The notes: generated by a model from the sequence alone, not told the origin. Shown: positions 47,625-56,695, counted from the stretch's first letter. The stretch is DNA of 64,000 nucleotides from Oxalicibacterium solurbis (GCF_014635845.1 NZ_BMDP01000003.1:434001-498000), one strand, 5' to 3'. Made by a program: numbers and translations.

Positions 47625-50600
47625 ATTTCTCCGCGCTATCGATCCGGAATCCGATTCCGGCCATCGTGCTGTTCTTCCTGATCAGCCTGGCCGGGCTGAT
47701 GGCATTCAAGATGAATGCCGTGCAGGATTTTCCCGATATCGAACTGCCGGTCGTCACGGTGACGGCCAGTCTGCCCGGCACTGCGCCGGCGCAGCTGGAA
47801 ACCGAGGTCGCGCGCAAGCTGGAAGATTCGATTGCCACGCTGCAGGGCATCAAGAACATGTACACGCGCGTGCTCGACGGCGTGGTGACGATCACGATCG
47901 AATTCGTGCTCGAAAAGAATCTGTCGGATGCCGTCAACGAAACGCGTGATGCCGTCTCGCTGGTGCGTGCCGACCTGCCGGCCGATCTGCGCGATCCGGC
48001 CGTGACGAAAATCTCCACAGCGGGGCGTGTCGTGATGACGTTTACCGCATCCGCCGCGCCGGGCAGCCATCTCGATGAGCAGGAATTGAGCTGGTTCGTC
48101 GACAACGTCGTCGCCAAGCGTCTACTCAGCGTGCCGGGTGTCGGTTCGGTCAAGCGAGTTGGCGGCGTCGATCGCGAAGTGCGCATCGAACTGGACAATG
48201 CGCGGATGACGGCACTGGGCGTTTCCGCGCTTGATGTGTCGCGACAGTTGCGGCTGGTACAGCAGGAGGCGCCGGGCGGGCGCGGCGACGTCAGCGGCGC
48301 CGAACAGGCGGTGCGCACGATCGCCACCGTGCAGACGGCAGCCGATCTGGCACGCATGGATATTCCGCTGACCGATGGACGCCATGTGCGGCTGGATCAG
48401 GTTGCCACCGTTTCCGACACTATTGCCGAACGCCGCGCGACAGCCACGCAGGATGGCCGGACGGTCGTCGGCTTCGAGATTTTCCGTACCAAGGGCGCCA
48501 GCGAAGTGACGGTTGCCGAAGGCGCGCGCGAGGCGGTGAACGAGTTGCAGACGGCGCACGCAAATATCGTCTTCAAGCAGGCGATCGACAATGCGCAACC
48601 GGTCGAGGAAAACTTCGACGGTTCGATGGAGCTGCTTTACGAAGGCGCAATTCTCGCGGTGCTGGTGGTCTGGTGGTTCCTGCGCAACTGGCGCGCCACC
48701 ATCGTCGCCGCTGCCGCCTTGCCGCTGTCGGTGATTCCGACTTTCCTCGGCCTGTACTGGTTCGGCTACACGCTCAATACGGTGACGCTGCTGTCGCTGG
48801 CACTGGTGGTCGGCGTGCTGGTGGATGACGCCATCGTCGAGATCGAAAACATCGAACGCCATCTCGGCATGGGCAAGACGCCGATGCAGGCCGCACTGGA
48901 AGCGGCCGACGAGATCGGCATGGCGGTGATCGCCACTACCTTCGCGCTGGTGTCGGTGTTCCTGCCGACGGCCTTCATGGCCGGCATTCCGGGCCTGTTC
49001 TTCAAGCAGTTCGGCTGGGCGGCGGTGCTGGCGATCCTCGCATCGCTGGTCGTTGCGCGGCTGCTGACGCCGATGATGGCCGCCTATCTGCTGAAGCCGA
49101 GCACGAAGCACGAGACCGAAGACGGCTGGCTGATGTGCAAGTATCTGGAAACGATGCGCTGGTGCGTGCGTCACCGCCTGACGACGGCGATCGCGGCCGG
49201 CGTGTTCTTCATCTGTTCGATCCTGCTGACGGGTTTGCTGCCGACCGGCTTCGTGCCGCCCGCCGATCGCGCGCAAACGCAGATCACGATCGAACTGCCG
49301 CCGGGCAGCACGCTGGCGGAAACTTCGGCACTGACCGAGCGTGTGCGCCAGGCGATCGCGGCCGACAAGAACATCACCAGCGTCTTCAGCTCGATCGGCG
49401 GCGGCTCCAGCGGCGATGCTTTTTCGCCGGGCGCAGCAGCCGAGGTGCGGCGCGCGGTGATGACGATCACGACCACGCATCGCGGCGATCGTCATGAAAC
49501 GATGTCGGATATCGACAATCGCATCCGCGCCAATATCGCCAACATTCCCGGTGCGCGTTTCACGGTCGGCCCGCCGGATACCGGTGTCAAGATGCAGCTG
49601 GTTCTGCGCAGCGACGATCCGGTGGCGCTGTCGGATGCGGCAAAGAAAGTCGAGCGCGAACTGCGTACCTTGCGCGGCATCGGCAACGTCACTTCCAGCG
49701 CATCGCTGGTGCGCCCGGAAATCGTGGTGCGGCCGGATGCGGCACGCGCCGCCGATCTGGGCGTGACGGCGGCCAGCATCGGCGAGACGGTGCGTGTGGC
49801 GACGTCCGGCGATTACGAACAGAACCTGCCGAAGCTGAACCTGTCCGAACGCCAGGTGCCGATCCTGGTCAAACTGCCGGACGGCGTGCGCGCCGACCTG
49901 TCGGCCATCGAACGACTGACGGTGCCGGGGCGCAACGGTCCGGTGATGCTGGGCACGGTCGCATCGGTGACGATGGAAAGCGGCCCGGCACAGATCGATC
50001 GCCTGAACCGCAGCCGCAACGTGACGCTGGACGTCGAACTGGGATCGCGTTCGCTGGGCGAACTGAATGCGGAAGCGCGTGCGTTGCCGTCCATGCGTAA
50101 TCTGCCGCCGTCGGTGAAGATTGCCGAACTGGGCGATGCGCAGGAAATGCTGCTGCTGTTCCAGAGTTTCGGACTGGCGATGCTGATCGGTGTGCTGTGC
50201 ATCTACAGCGTGCTGGTGCTGCTGTTCAAGGATTTCATGCAGCCGATCACGATTCTGGCGGCATTGCCGCTGTCGATCGGCGGCGCGTTCGTCGCGCTGC
50301 TGATTACGCATAGCGCCTTGTCGATGCCGTCGATGATCGGCCTGATCATGCTGATGGGTATCGTGACGAAGAACTCGATCCTGCTGGTCGATTACGCAAT
50401 CCTCGCGCGCGAGCGCGGCATGAACCGTTTCGATGCGCTGGTCGATGCCTGCCACAAGCGCAGCCGGCCTATCATCATGACGACGATCGCGATGGGCGCC
50501 GGCATGCTGCCGCTGGCATTGGGCCTGGGTGCCGATCCGAGCTTCCGTTCGCCGATGGCGATCACGGTGATCGGCGGGCTGATTACATCGACACTGTTGA

Positions 50601-50755
50601 GCTTGCTGGTGGTGCCGGCCGTGTTCACCTATATCGACGATCTGGAACAATGGCTGAAGAAGACGCTGCGCCGGATGCGCGGTCAGAATGTCGAAGAAGA
50701 CAGCCAACAGCCGCCGGCCGGTTTGCTGCCTGCCGCAAAGCCGGAAGAAATCTGA
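47621..50755 (+). CDS. RND efflux permease, HAE1/CzcA-like
   Basis: The 1044-residue pump starts at GTG 47621, with CAGGAG upstream and a 4-bp overlap with the adaptor stop. Twelve membrane segments and two large periplasmic loops are evident, and the proton-relay aspartates D402/D403 lie in VGVLVDDAIVE. The start MNFSALSIRNPIPAIVLF and the IERHLGMGKTP region place it among proteobacterial multidrug-type pumps rather than the metal-specific ones. It completes the TetR-controlled efflux operon. Substrates are not known. Confidence 0.92.
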   Translation: MNFSALSIRNPIPAIVLFFLISLAGLMAFKMNAVQDFPDIELPVVTVTASLPGTAPAQLETEVARKLEDSIATLQGIKNMYTRVLDGVVTITIEFVLEKNLSDAVNETRDAVSLVRADLPADLRDPAVTKISTAGRVVMTFTASAAPGSHLDEQELSWFVDNVVAKRLLSVPGVGSVKRVGGVDREVRIELDNARMTALGVSALDVSRQLRLVQQEAPGGRGDVSGAEQAVRTIATVQTAADLARMDIPLTDGRHVRLDQVATVSDTIAERRATATQDGRTVVGFEIFRTKGASEVTVAEGAREAVNELQTAHANIVFKQAIDNAQPVEENFDGSMELLYEGAILAVLVVWWFLRNWRATIVAAAALPLSVIPTFLGLYWFGYTLNTVTLLSLALVVGVLVDDAIVEIENIERHLGMGKTPMQAALEAADEIGMAVIATTFALVSVFLPTAFMAGIPGLFFKQFGWAAVLAILASLVVARLLTPMMAAYLLKPSTKHETEDGWLMCKYLETMRWCVRHRLTTAIAAGVFFICSILLTGLLPTGFVPPADRAQTQITIELPPGSTLAETSALTERVRQAIAADKNITSVFSSIGGGSSGDAFSPGAAAEVRRAVMTITTTHRGDRHETMSDIDNRIRANIANIPGARFTVGPPDTGVKMQLVLRSDDPVALSDAAKKVERELRTLRGIGNVTSSASLVRPEIVVRPDAARAADLGVTAASIGETVRVATSGDYEQNLPKLNLSERQVPILVKLPDGVRADLSAIERLTVPGRNGPVMLGTVASVTMESGPAQIDRLNRSRNVTLDVELGSRSLGELNAEARALPSMRNLPPSVKIAELGDAQEMLLLFQSFGLAMLIGVLCIYSVLVLLFKDFMQPITILAALPLSIGGAFVALLITHSALSMPSMIGLIMLMGIVTKNSILLVDYAILARERGMNRFDALVDACHKRSRPIIMTTIAMGAGMLPLALGLGADPSFRSPMAITVIGGLITSTLLSLLVVPAVFTYIDDLEQWLKKTLRRMRGQNVEEDSQQPPAGLLPAAKPEEI

Positions 50756-50798
50756 GCGAAGAAACCGAATGCAGGAAAGCTGAACAAGGAAAAAACGC

Positions 50799-51164
50799 AT
50801 GAACCGTCCCTTGCTGTCGCCCGAAAAAATCAGTCCATCGCTTCTTGAATCCATGGCCGCTTACCATCGTCAGACGATAGAGGAAGTCGCTGCCGCCATC
50901 GCGGCGCACCGCATCGTCGTCGTCGGCATGGCGCAGAATCCCTTCGTGAAGAAGGCGCGTCATGCGCTGGAAAAGGCGGGCGCGGATTTTCGTTATCTGG
51001 AATACGGCAGCTATCTGTCGATGTGGAAGCCGCGCCTGGCGATCAAGATGTGGAGCGGCTGGCCGACTTTTCCGCAGGTGTTTGTCGATGGTGTGCTGAT
51101 CGGCGGCTATGCGGAAACCGTGGCGGCGGTCGCCGACGGCCGCATTCCATTGCGTCAGGAGTGA
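50799..51164 (+). CDS. Glutaredoxin-fold protein lacking the redox cysteines
   Basis: The 121-residue protein has a glutaredoxin-like C-terminal domain: VVVGMAQNPFVKKAR, then WPTFPQVFVDGVLIGGYAE with the cis-proline P92 and the glutathione-binding GG at residues 102-103. The place of the catalytic CxxC or CGFS motif is taken by QNPF (residues 46-49), and there is no cysteine in the whole protein. It therefore cannot act as a normal glutaredoxin. It lies 43 bp after the RND permease gene and 2 bp before a PIG-L deacetylase gene, perhaps in the same transcript. Confidence 0.8.
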   Translation: MNRPLLSPEKISPSLLESMAAYHRQTIEEVAAAIAAHRIVVVGMAQNPFVKKARHALEKAGADFRYLEYGSYLSMWKPRLAIKMWSGWPTFPQVFVDGVLIGGYAETVAAVADGRIPLRQE

Positions 51165-51166
51165 CG

Positions 51167-51919
51167 ATGGATATGCCGCTGGATTTTCCCGATGTTGCGC
51201 GGCCGTTGGATCTGCGGATATTGTCGTTGCCAGGGCCGTTGACGATTACGGTGCTGGCGCCGCATCCCGACGATTTCGATGCAGTCGCTGTCACGCTGCG
51301 GCATTTTCATCTGCGCGGCGACACGATCCACCTTGCCGTGTTGACGACCGGTGCCAGCGGCGTCGAGGACGGTTATGCCGGCGCGACGACGGATGAGCAG
51401 AAAGCGGCACTACGTGAAGGCGAACAGACCGCCAGTTGCGCTTTTTTCGGCCTGCCATTGGACCGGCTGACCTTCCTGCGCCTGCCGCCGGACGACAAGG
51501 GAAATCCGCGGCTGGACGAGGGCAATCAGGCGCGAATACGCGATTATCTCGCCGCGCGCCGTCCCGATCTGGTCTTCATGCCGCATGGCAACGACAGCAA
51601 CGTCACGCATCAGCGTACCTATGCATTGTTCCGCGCCGCGATGCTGGCCGAGAAGTGGTCGGCGTGGGCCTTCCTGAACAAAGACGCAAAAACGGTTACG
51701 ATGCGCACCGACCTCTGCATGCCGTTCGACGGCGAAGCGGCAGCGTGGAAGGCGGAACTGCTGCGGCTGCATGGTTCGCAGCATCAGCGCAACCTGAATA
51801 CGCGCGGCAAGGGATTCGACGAACGGGTACTGGACCTGAACCGCAAGGATGGCACTGCACTGCAGATGCCGCATCAGACGCCATATGCGGAAATTTTCGA
51901 ACTGGAAAAGTTCGGTTGA
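51167..51919 (+). CDS. PIG-L family deacetylase
   Basis: This 250-residue protein carries the zinc-binding motif APHPDDF (H33, D35, D36) and a later HGNDSNVTHQ with two histidines, as in LmbE/MshB/BshB-type N-acetylglucosamine deacetylases. The usual HPDDE has Phe in place of Glu. Family members remove acetyl groups from GlcNAc derivatives in thiol cofactor, glycan or natural product synthesis. The substrate here is unknown. The start ATG 51167 is 2 bp after the preceding stop, indicating coupling with the glutaredoxin-like protein. Confidence 0.85.
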   Translation: MDMPLDFPDVARPLDLRILSLPGPLTITVLAPHPDDFDAVAVTLRHFHLRGDTIHLAVLTTGASGVEDGYAGATTDEQKAALREGEQTASCAFFGLPLDRLTFLRLPPDDKGNPRLDEGNQARIRDYLAARRPDLVFMPHGNDSNVTHQRTYALFRAAMLAEKWSAWAFLNKDAKTVTMRTDLCMPFDGEAAAWKAELLRLHGSQHQRNLNTRGKGFDERVLDLNRKDGTALQMPHQTPYAEIFELEKFG

Positions 51920-51936
51920 AGAAGAAAGAGAATTGC

Positions 51937-52167
51937 ATGGTTTGCGACCACAGGAAAGTACTGGAACTGGCGAAAGCCGGCGATTGGGAAGAAGCGCACA
52001 AGATGGTGCAGGTACATGGCGACGAATTGTCCTGCCAGATCCACGGTTATCTGCACCGCGTAGAAGGCGATCTCGGCAATGCGCGCTACTGGTACAGCCG
52101 CGGCAACAGCACGTTGCCGGGTAATACGCTGGATGAGGAATTCGCGCGGCTGGTCGCGCGTCTGTAA
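51937..52167 (+). CDS. Small conserved hypothetical protein, TPR-like
   Basis: The 76-residue protein begins MVCDHRKVLELAKAGDWEEA and contains IHGYLHRVEGDLGNARYWYS, a pattern that looks like one or two tetratricopeptide-type helix pairs. It has two cysteines (C3 and C34). It follows the PIG-L gene by 17 bp and is probably co-transcribed. Similar short proteins are common in proteobacteria, with unknown function. Confidence 0.75.
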   Translation: MVCDHRKVLELAKAGDWEEAHKMVQVHGDELSCQIHGYLHRVEGDLGNARYWYSRGNSTLPGNTLDEEFARLVARL

Positions 52168-52295
52168 CGTGGGTACTGCTGTATTTCGGTTGCGGTAACA
52201 TGGGTGATCTAACGGTAGTATTGTCATTGCCTAGAACGAAAAGGAATGCGCTGTCTAAGCCTTCCCAATTTCCATAATCCTTACAAGATCGCGTT

Positions 52296-52880
52296 TTGAA
52301 TTCACCGCATTCGCAACATATCGTCGGCATCCTTCTCGCCGCCGGCCGGGGCCTTCGCTTCGATCCGGAAGAAACCAAAAACAAGCTGCTGCAATACACG
52401 CCCGGAGGCGAAAAAGTGGTGGTGGCGTCAGCCAAGACGATGCTGACCGTTTTTTCGGAAGTAGTCGCAGTCGTGCGTAAAGAGGATGTGGTTGCCGCAT
52501 CGTTGCGTGCGCTCGGCTGTACGGTGGCGGTTTGCGATGAAGCCGATCGCGGCATGGGCGTGTCGCTGGCGTGCGCATTGCAGCATGCCACCGATGCATC
52601 GGGATGGGTGATCGCGCTGGGTGACATGCCTTACGTGCAGCCGGATACTGTGGCGGCGTTGCGCGATGCATTGATGCAAGGTTCGGACGTCGCGGTGCCG
52701 GTGCGCAGCGGCCGGCGCGGCAATCCGGTCGGCTTCGGCCGCAGGTTGCTGCCTGAGTTACTGCAGGTCGAAGGCGACCAGGGCGCGCGTGCGCTGTTGC
52801 ATGCGCATCCGTGGACGGCGGTCGAAGTCGACGATGCCGGCATTCACCAGGATATCGACAGCCCTGCCGATCTGGAATAA
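52296..52880 (+). CDS. MobA/MocA-like nucleotidyltransferase
   Basis: This 194-residue protein starts at TTG 52296. It has the nucleotide-binding motif LLAAGRGLRFDPEETKNKLL and the metal-binding GDMPYVQPDTV, the signature of MobA/MocA-type enzymes that add CMP or GMP to molybdopterin. The C-terminal part has GNPVGFGRRLLPELL and DIDSPADLE, typical of MocA. No molybdoenzyme gene is near, so the substrate is uncertain. It is convergent with eptA. Confidence 0.83.
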   Translation: MNSPHSQHIVGILLAAGRGLRFDPEETKNKLLQYTPGGEKVVVASAKTMLTVFSEVVAVVRKEDVVAASLRALGCTVAVCDEADRGMGVSLACALQHATDASGWVIALGDMPYVQPDTVAALRDALMQGSDVAVPVRSGRRGNPVGFGRRLLPELLQVEGDQGARALLHAHPWTAVEVDDAGIHQDIDSPADLE

Positions 52881-52912
52881 CGCACGATCAGGCCGTGCCT
52901 CAAATCGATCTG

Positions 52913-54607
52913 TCAGGCTGCGCTGCCGGCACGGCAGACAGCAGTCAGGTCCAGCGATTTTTCGTAGTACTTCGACTTGATCTGCAACATGCCCAGCAAG
53001 GTGTGGAACAGATTGTCCTGGCTGATCGCATCGCCGGCATGCTTTTCCAGACAATTCTGGCTGACGCCGAAGCTATGGGCGAAACCTTGCGACATCCACA
53101 TCATCATCGGCACATGTGTCTGTTCCTTCGGCGCGATCGAATACGGCATGCCGTGCAGGAAGATGCCGTGTTCTCCCAGCGATTCGCCATGGTCGGACAG
53201 ATACAGCATCGCCGTATCGTAATTCGTCTGCTTCTTCAGATAGGCAATCGTCTTTGCCAGGAAGTGATCCGTATACAGCACGCCGTTGTCGTAGGTGTTG
53301 ACGATCTGTTGCTGCGAGCATTTGCTGAGGTCTGCCGTATCGCAGGTCGGCGTGAAGACGCGCATCGCGGACGGATAGCGGCGATAGTAGGCGGGGCCGT
53401 GATTGCCGAGCTGGTGCAGCACGACGAACAGATTGCCTTCCTTGGTCTTGTGGATTTCGTCATCCATTCCTTCCAGCATGATTTCGTCGAGGCAGCGTTC
53501 GCCGTCGCATAGCGCCGGATCCTTGTGACTGTCGAAGAACTGCTGGCCGAGGCCGTCGCAGACGCCCTTGCAGCCGGACTGGTTGTCGCGCCAGACGGTA
53601 TTGATGCCGACGTGATTGATGATGTGCAGCAGCGATTCGTGACGGCGGATTGCCTTTTCATCGTAGTTGCGGCGGCCATAGGTCGAGAACATGCAGGGCA
53701 CCGAGACTTCGGTATTGGTGCCGCACGACGTGACATGCGGGAAATTCAATACACCGAGATTGCTCAGTTCCGGCGTCGTCTGGCGCGCATAGCCGTTCAT
53801 GCCCCAGTTGTCGCCGCGCGTGGTTTCGCCGACTACGAGAACGAACAGCATCGGCCGGCTGCGTGACGCCCATCCGGCTCCCAGTTTGGCATCTTCGCTG
53901 ATCGGGATTTTCGGGCCGGCCGTTTCTGTATCGGCCGTCACCACGCGCGCCAGCGACACCAGGTAATTGCTTGGCGTGATCAGGTAGCGCATTTCCTTCT
54001 GGTTGCGCATCAATGACGAAAAATCCTGGAAAACCAGCAGAATGGCGCCGACCGCCAGCAGCAAGGCGCCGGCAATGGACAGCAGCCGTATCGTCAATGC
54101 GCGTCGCCACGGCGTGCGGCGTAACTGCAGGCGCCAGACCAGTATCGACGGCAGTACGCCGAATACCAGCATGTGCAGGCAGAAATTCAGCGAAAGCAGT
54201 TCGCCCGCTTCCTTGACGTCGGTACGCAGCACGTTCCTCACCATGTCGCTGTTGAAGAAGACCGTGTACTTGTTCATGTAGTAGGTGGCGGCTGCGGTCG
54301 TCATCAGCAGCACGATCAACACGGGTTTGGCGCTCCAGCGATTCATGACGGCCATCAGGGCAGCGCTCTGGAAGGCGGTGATGGCGATGAAGATCGCAGC
54401 GGCAAACAGCCAGCTGCCCGGCTGGTTCCAGTGTCGGTGTGCGGTGGCAGCGGAAAAGAACAGGCTGTTCGACGCCAGCGAAAAAAACAGGCTGACGAGC
54501 AGCGCCAATTGTTCGATGCCGAGCAAAGGCCGGCGATCGAGCAGGCGGGCAATGGTGCGGCTGCCGAGCGCGGTGTCGGCAGAGCCGACGGCAGGAGTAG
54601 TTTTCAA
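52913..54607 (-). CDS. eptA: Lipid A phosphoethanolamine transferase EptA
   Basis: The 564-residue enzyme adds phosphoethanolamine to lipid A, which lowers the affinity for polymyxin. Five N-terminal membrane segments lead to a periplasmic sulfatase-like domain with VVGETTRGDNWGMNGY, the nucleophile T299 in NTEVSVPCMF, and LSDHGESLGEHG with zinc ligands. Cysteines match the family disulfides. It starts with TTG at 54607; the next Met is too far inside. It follows the PmrAB-like genes by 133 bp, with a PmrA-box-like repeat and a hairpin before it. The mcr genes are relatives, but nothing here suggests mobility. Confidence 0.92.
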   Translation of the reverse strand: MKTTPAVGSADTALGSRTIARLLDRRPLLGIEQLALLVSLFFSLASNSLFFSAATAHRHWNQPGSWLFAAAIFIAITAFQSAALMAVMNRWSAKPVLIVLLMTTAAATYYMNKYTVFFNSDMVRNVLRTDVKEAGELLSLNFCLHMLVFGVLPSILVWRLQLRRTPWRRALTIRLLSIAGALLLAVGAILLVFQDFSSLMRNQKEMRYLITPSNYLVSLARVVTADTETAGPKIPISEDAKLGAGWASRSRPMLFVLVVGETTRGDNWGMNGYARQTTPELSNLGVLNFPHVTSCGTNTEVSVPCMFSTYGRRNYDEKAIRRHESLLHIINHVGINTVWRDNQSGCKGVCDGLGQQFFDSHKDPALCDGERCLDEIMLEGMDDEIHKTKEGNLFVVLHQLGNHGPAYYRRYPSAMRVFTPTCDTADLSKCSQQQIVNTYDNGVLYTDHFLAKTIAYLKKQTNYDTAMLYLSDHGESLGEHGIFLHGMPYSIAPKEQTHVPMMMWMSQGFAHSFGVSQNCLEKHAGDAISQDNLFHTLLGMLQIKSKYYEKSLDLTAVCRAGSAA

Positions 54608-54612
54608 GGCGA

Positions 54613-54641
54613 GTACCGGCTTTGTGATGGGAAGCCGGTAC
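54613..54641 (-). promoter_or_regulatory. Leader hairpin before the eptA start
   Basis: GTACCGGCTT (54613-54622) and AAGCCGGTAC (54632-54641) form a perfect 10-bp stem with a 9-base loop. It ends 5 bases upstream of the TTG start, so it covers the expected ribosome-binding site. It could restrict translation or be an mRNA-stability or RNA-switch element. Confidence 0.55.
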
Positions 54642-54656
54642 GCTATCGAGCGCGCC

Positions 54657-54673
54657 GTTAAGCGGCTGTTAAG
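54657..54673 (-). promoter_or_regulatory. PmrA-box-like direct repeat upstream of eptA
   Basis: On the minus strand the sequence reads CTTAAC-AGCCG-CTTAAC (54673 to 54657). This has the half-site and 5-bp spacer layout of the PmrA box (YTTAAK-N5-YTTAAK), with C in place of the last base of each half. It lies 50-66 bp before the eptA start. Confidence 0.6.
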
Positions 54674-54740
54674 GTGATTATGGGGTTGGCGGGGTTACGC
54701 TTTTTCGCGTTGCCGGGCAGGCAAGAATGCCGAAGAAGAA

Positions 54741-55985
54741 TCAGACCAGAGGCGGAAAGGTCAGTATGAAGCGGCTGCCGCCGGCTTCCGGCACTTCATG
54801 CCTGATCTGCCAGCCGAGATGATCGACCACGCGCTTGACGATGGCCAGGCCGAGGCCGGAGCCGACATATTGCGCGTCGTGCCCGCGCACGAAACGTTCG
54901 AACAAGCGGGCACGTACATTTTCCGGCAGGCCGGGGCCGTTATCCTCGACGGTCAGCTGATGTGACGTCAGGTGGATATTGACGGTTCCCTCTTCCGTGT
55001 ATTGGCATGCATTGCGTATCAGATTGCCGATGGCAATGCCGGCCAGTTCCGCGCGGGTCTGTACCCAGACTTCGTCGGCGCTGCCGCGCAGGTTCAATTG
55101 CAGCGGTTTGTCGCTGAACAACTGGCGATAGCGTTCGATCTCGCGTTCGACCAGATGCGTCAGAGAAACCGGTGCGCTGCCAAGTACGGACGAGGATTGC
55201 GACATCAGCAGCAGTGCCCCGACGCGTTCGGAGGCTTCTTCCGCGACGCGCCGTATGCGTTCGGCCACGTCGCGGTTTTCCGGCGATTGCGCGAGGCGCA
55301 CTTCCAGCAACTCGGCTGCGCCCAGCATGATGGTCAGCGGCGTGCGCAGTTCATGGCTGACGTCGCCGGTAAACAGTTTTTCATCGGCGAGGAATCGTTG
55401 CAATTCTTCGGTGCGCGAGGCAAAGGCGCGTGCCAGCGTGCCGATCTCGTTGCGCAGTTCCAGTGCCGGCAGCCTGGATGGCGGATCGTCGCGCTCGACG
55501 GCTTTTGCGAGTGCGGTCAGCGGCGAGACGATGCGATGCGCGATGAAGAGGCCGAGCGCAAGCGCAAGTGCGAGACTGGCGATGAAGCCGATGCCCAGCG
55601 CCGTGAAAATGACTTTCTCGGTGATGGCGAAATCGCTGGTGTCGTCGATCACGGCAAAGGTATCGTCGCCGATCTTGCGGATGCAGACCGTGTATTCGCG
55701 GTTGCCGATGTGTTTTTCATGCACGCCGGGACGCAGATGGCGAAAGCGCTCGGGGATCTCGTCGTTGACGTAGAAATTGTCTTCGACCGTCGACAGCAGT
55801 TCATGCCGGTGATACTGGTCGATCAGTTGGGTGGTGACCTTTTCCAGCCGTTCGTCGACCAGCTGTTTCTCGGAAACCTCGATCGCCATGCGGCCGGTGA
55901 TCGAAAAGAACACGCACAGCAGGAAGGTGAACAGCACAAATGCGCCGATCAGACGGCGGCCTACCGAATGATGACGTTTTTTCAT
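54741..55985 (-). CDS. Sensor histidine kinase, PmrB/QseC-like
   Basis: The 414-residue kinase has a first membrane segment at about residues 11-32, a periplasmic region of about 110 residues, a second segment (FTALGIGFIASLALALALGL), HAMP, phospho-acceptor H211 in VSHELRTPLTI and an ATPase domain with YVGSGLGLAIV. It starts inside the regulator gene (4-bp overlap). With the regulator and eptA it forms a set like PmrAB-EptA, which senses cationic peptides, iron or low pH in other species. The periplasmic sensor carries several acidic residues (DNFYVNDEIPERF). The signal here is inferred only. Confidence 0.88.
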   Translation of the reverse strand: MKKRHHSVGRRLIGAFVLFTFLLCVFFSITGRMAIEVSEKQLVDERLEKVTTQLIDQYHRHELLSTVEDNFYVNDEIPERFRHLRPGVHEKHIGNREYTVCIRKIGDDTFAVIDDTSDFAITEKVIFTALGIGFIASLALALALGLFIAHRIVSPLTALAKAVERDDPPSRLPALELRNEIGTLARAFASRTEELQRFLADEKLFTGDVSHELRTPLTIMLGAAELLEVRLAQSPENRDVAERIRRVAEEASERVGALLLMSQSSSVLGSAPVSLTHLVEREIERYRQLFSDKPLQLNLRGSADEVWVQTRAELAGIAIGNLIRNACQYTEEGTVNIHLTSHQLTVEDNGPGLPENVRARLFERFVRGHDAQYVGSGLGLAIVKRVVDHLGWQIRHEVPEAGGSRFILTFPPLV

Positions 55986-56671
55986 GGCTGCTGGTCCTCG
56001 CTGTCCACCAGCCGGTAGCCGCTGCCGGGCAAGGTGCGCAGCATGGGTGTGACGAAGGGGCGATCCAGCGCCTGGCGCAGCGCGTGAATGTGTGTGCGCA
56101 GCGCATCGCTGTCAGGCGGATTGTCGCCCCAGATTTCACGCAACAGTACATCGCGCGGCATGATCGCGGGGGCGCGGCGCATCAGGGCTTCCAGCAGTTT
56201 GTAGCCGGTCGGCGTCAATGTCAGCTTGCGGCCGGCACGCGTGACTTCGCCGCAGCTGAGGTCGTAACGCAGTTCGCCGAATTCGAGGATGTGTTCGACA
56301 TTTTCGTTGCGCGCGCGCCGTACCAGCGCCTTCAGGCGCGCTTCCAGTTCGACCAGCGAAAACGGCTTGACCAGATAGTCGTCGGCGCCGACTTCGAAAC
56401 CGACGAGCTTGTCCTTGACGGTATCGCGTGCCGTCAGCATCAGGATCGGTGTGGCGATACGGCGCTCGCGGCGCAGCTTGCGGCAGACTTCGACACCATC
56501 CAGCCCGGGCAATTCGAGATCGAGCACGATGATGTCGTAAGGCGAAGCGGAGGCGAGCTCGACCGCCGAGGTGCCGGTGGTCGCCACATCCAGCGTATAG
56601 CCGAGCGGTTCCAGAAAGCCGTACAGGTTGGCGACGATATCGGGATTGTCTTCGATGATGAGGACGTACAC
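55982..56671 (-). CDS. OmpR-family response regulator, PmrA-like
   Basis: The 229-residue regulator starts at GTG 56671. The receiver domain has acidic E7/D8, phospho-acceptor D51 in IIVLDLELPGLDG and KPFSL; a winged-helix domain follows from about residue 130 with RALDRPFVTPMLRTLPGSGYRLV near the end. It overlaps the kinase gene by 4 bp. A PmrA-box-like repeat lies before the downstream eptA gene and is the proposed binding site. No such repeat was seen in front of this gene itself. Confidence 0.9.
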   Translation of the reverse strand: MYVLIIEDNPDIVANLYGFLEPLGYTLDVATTGTSAVELASASPYDIIVLDLELPGLDGVEVCRKLRRERRIATPILMLTARDTVKDKLVGFEVGADDYLVKPFSLVELEARLKALVRRARNENVEHILEFGELRYDLSCGEVTRAGRKLTLTPTGYKLLEALMRRAPAIMPRDVLLREIWGDNPPDSDALRTHIHALRQALDRPFVTPMLRTLPGSGYRLVDSEDQQP

Positions 56672-56695
56672 GGTGGTTCCGCGAAGTGGCGAGCG

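Noticed and set aside
48122..50854. Long minus-strand open frame opposite the RND permease gene
   Set aside because: It is the antisense shadow of a well-supported pump gene; the composition (His/Arg/Gln-rich) has no family character.
52913..54607. Mobile colistin-resistance (mcr) gene
   Set aside because: The enzyme is an EptA-type relative, but it sits in a chromosomal PmrAB-like operon with no insertion sequence or changed base use around it.
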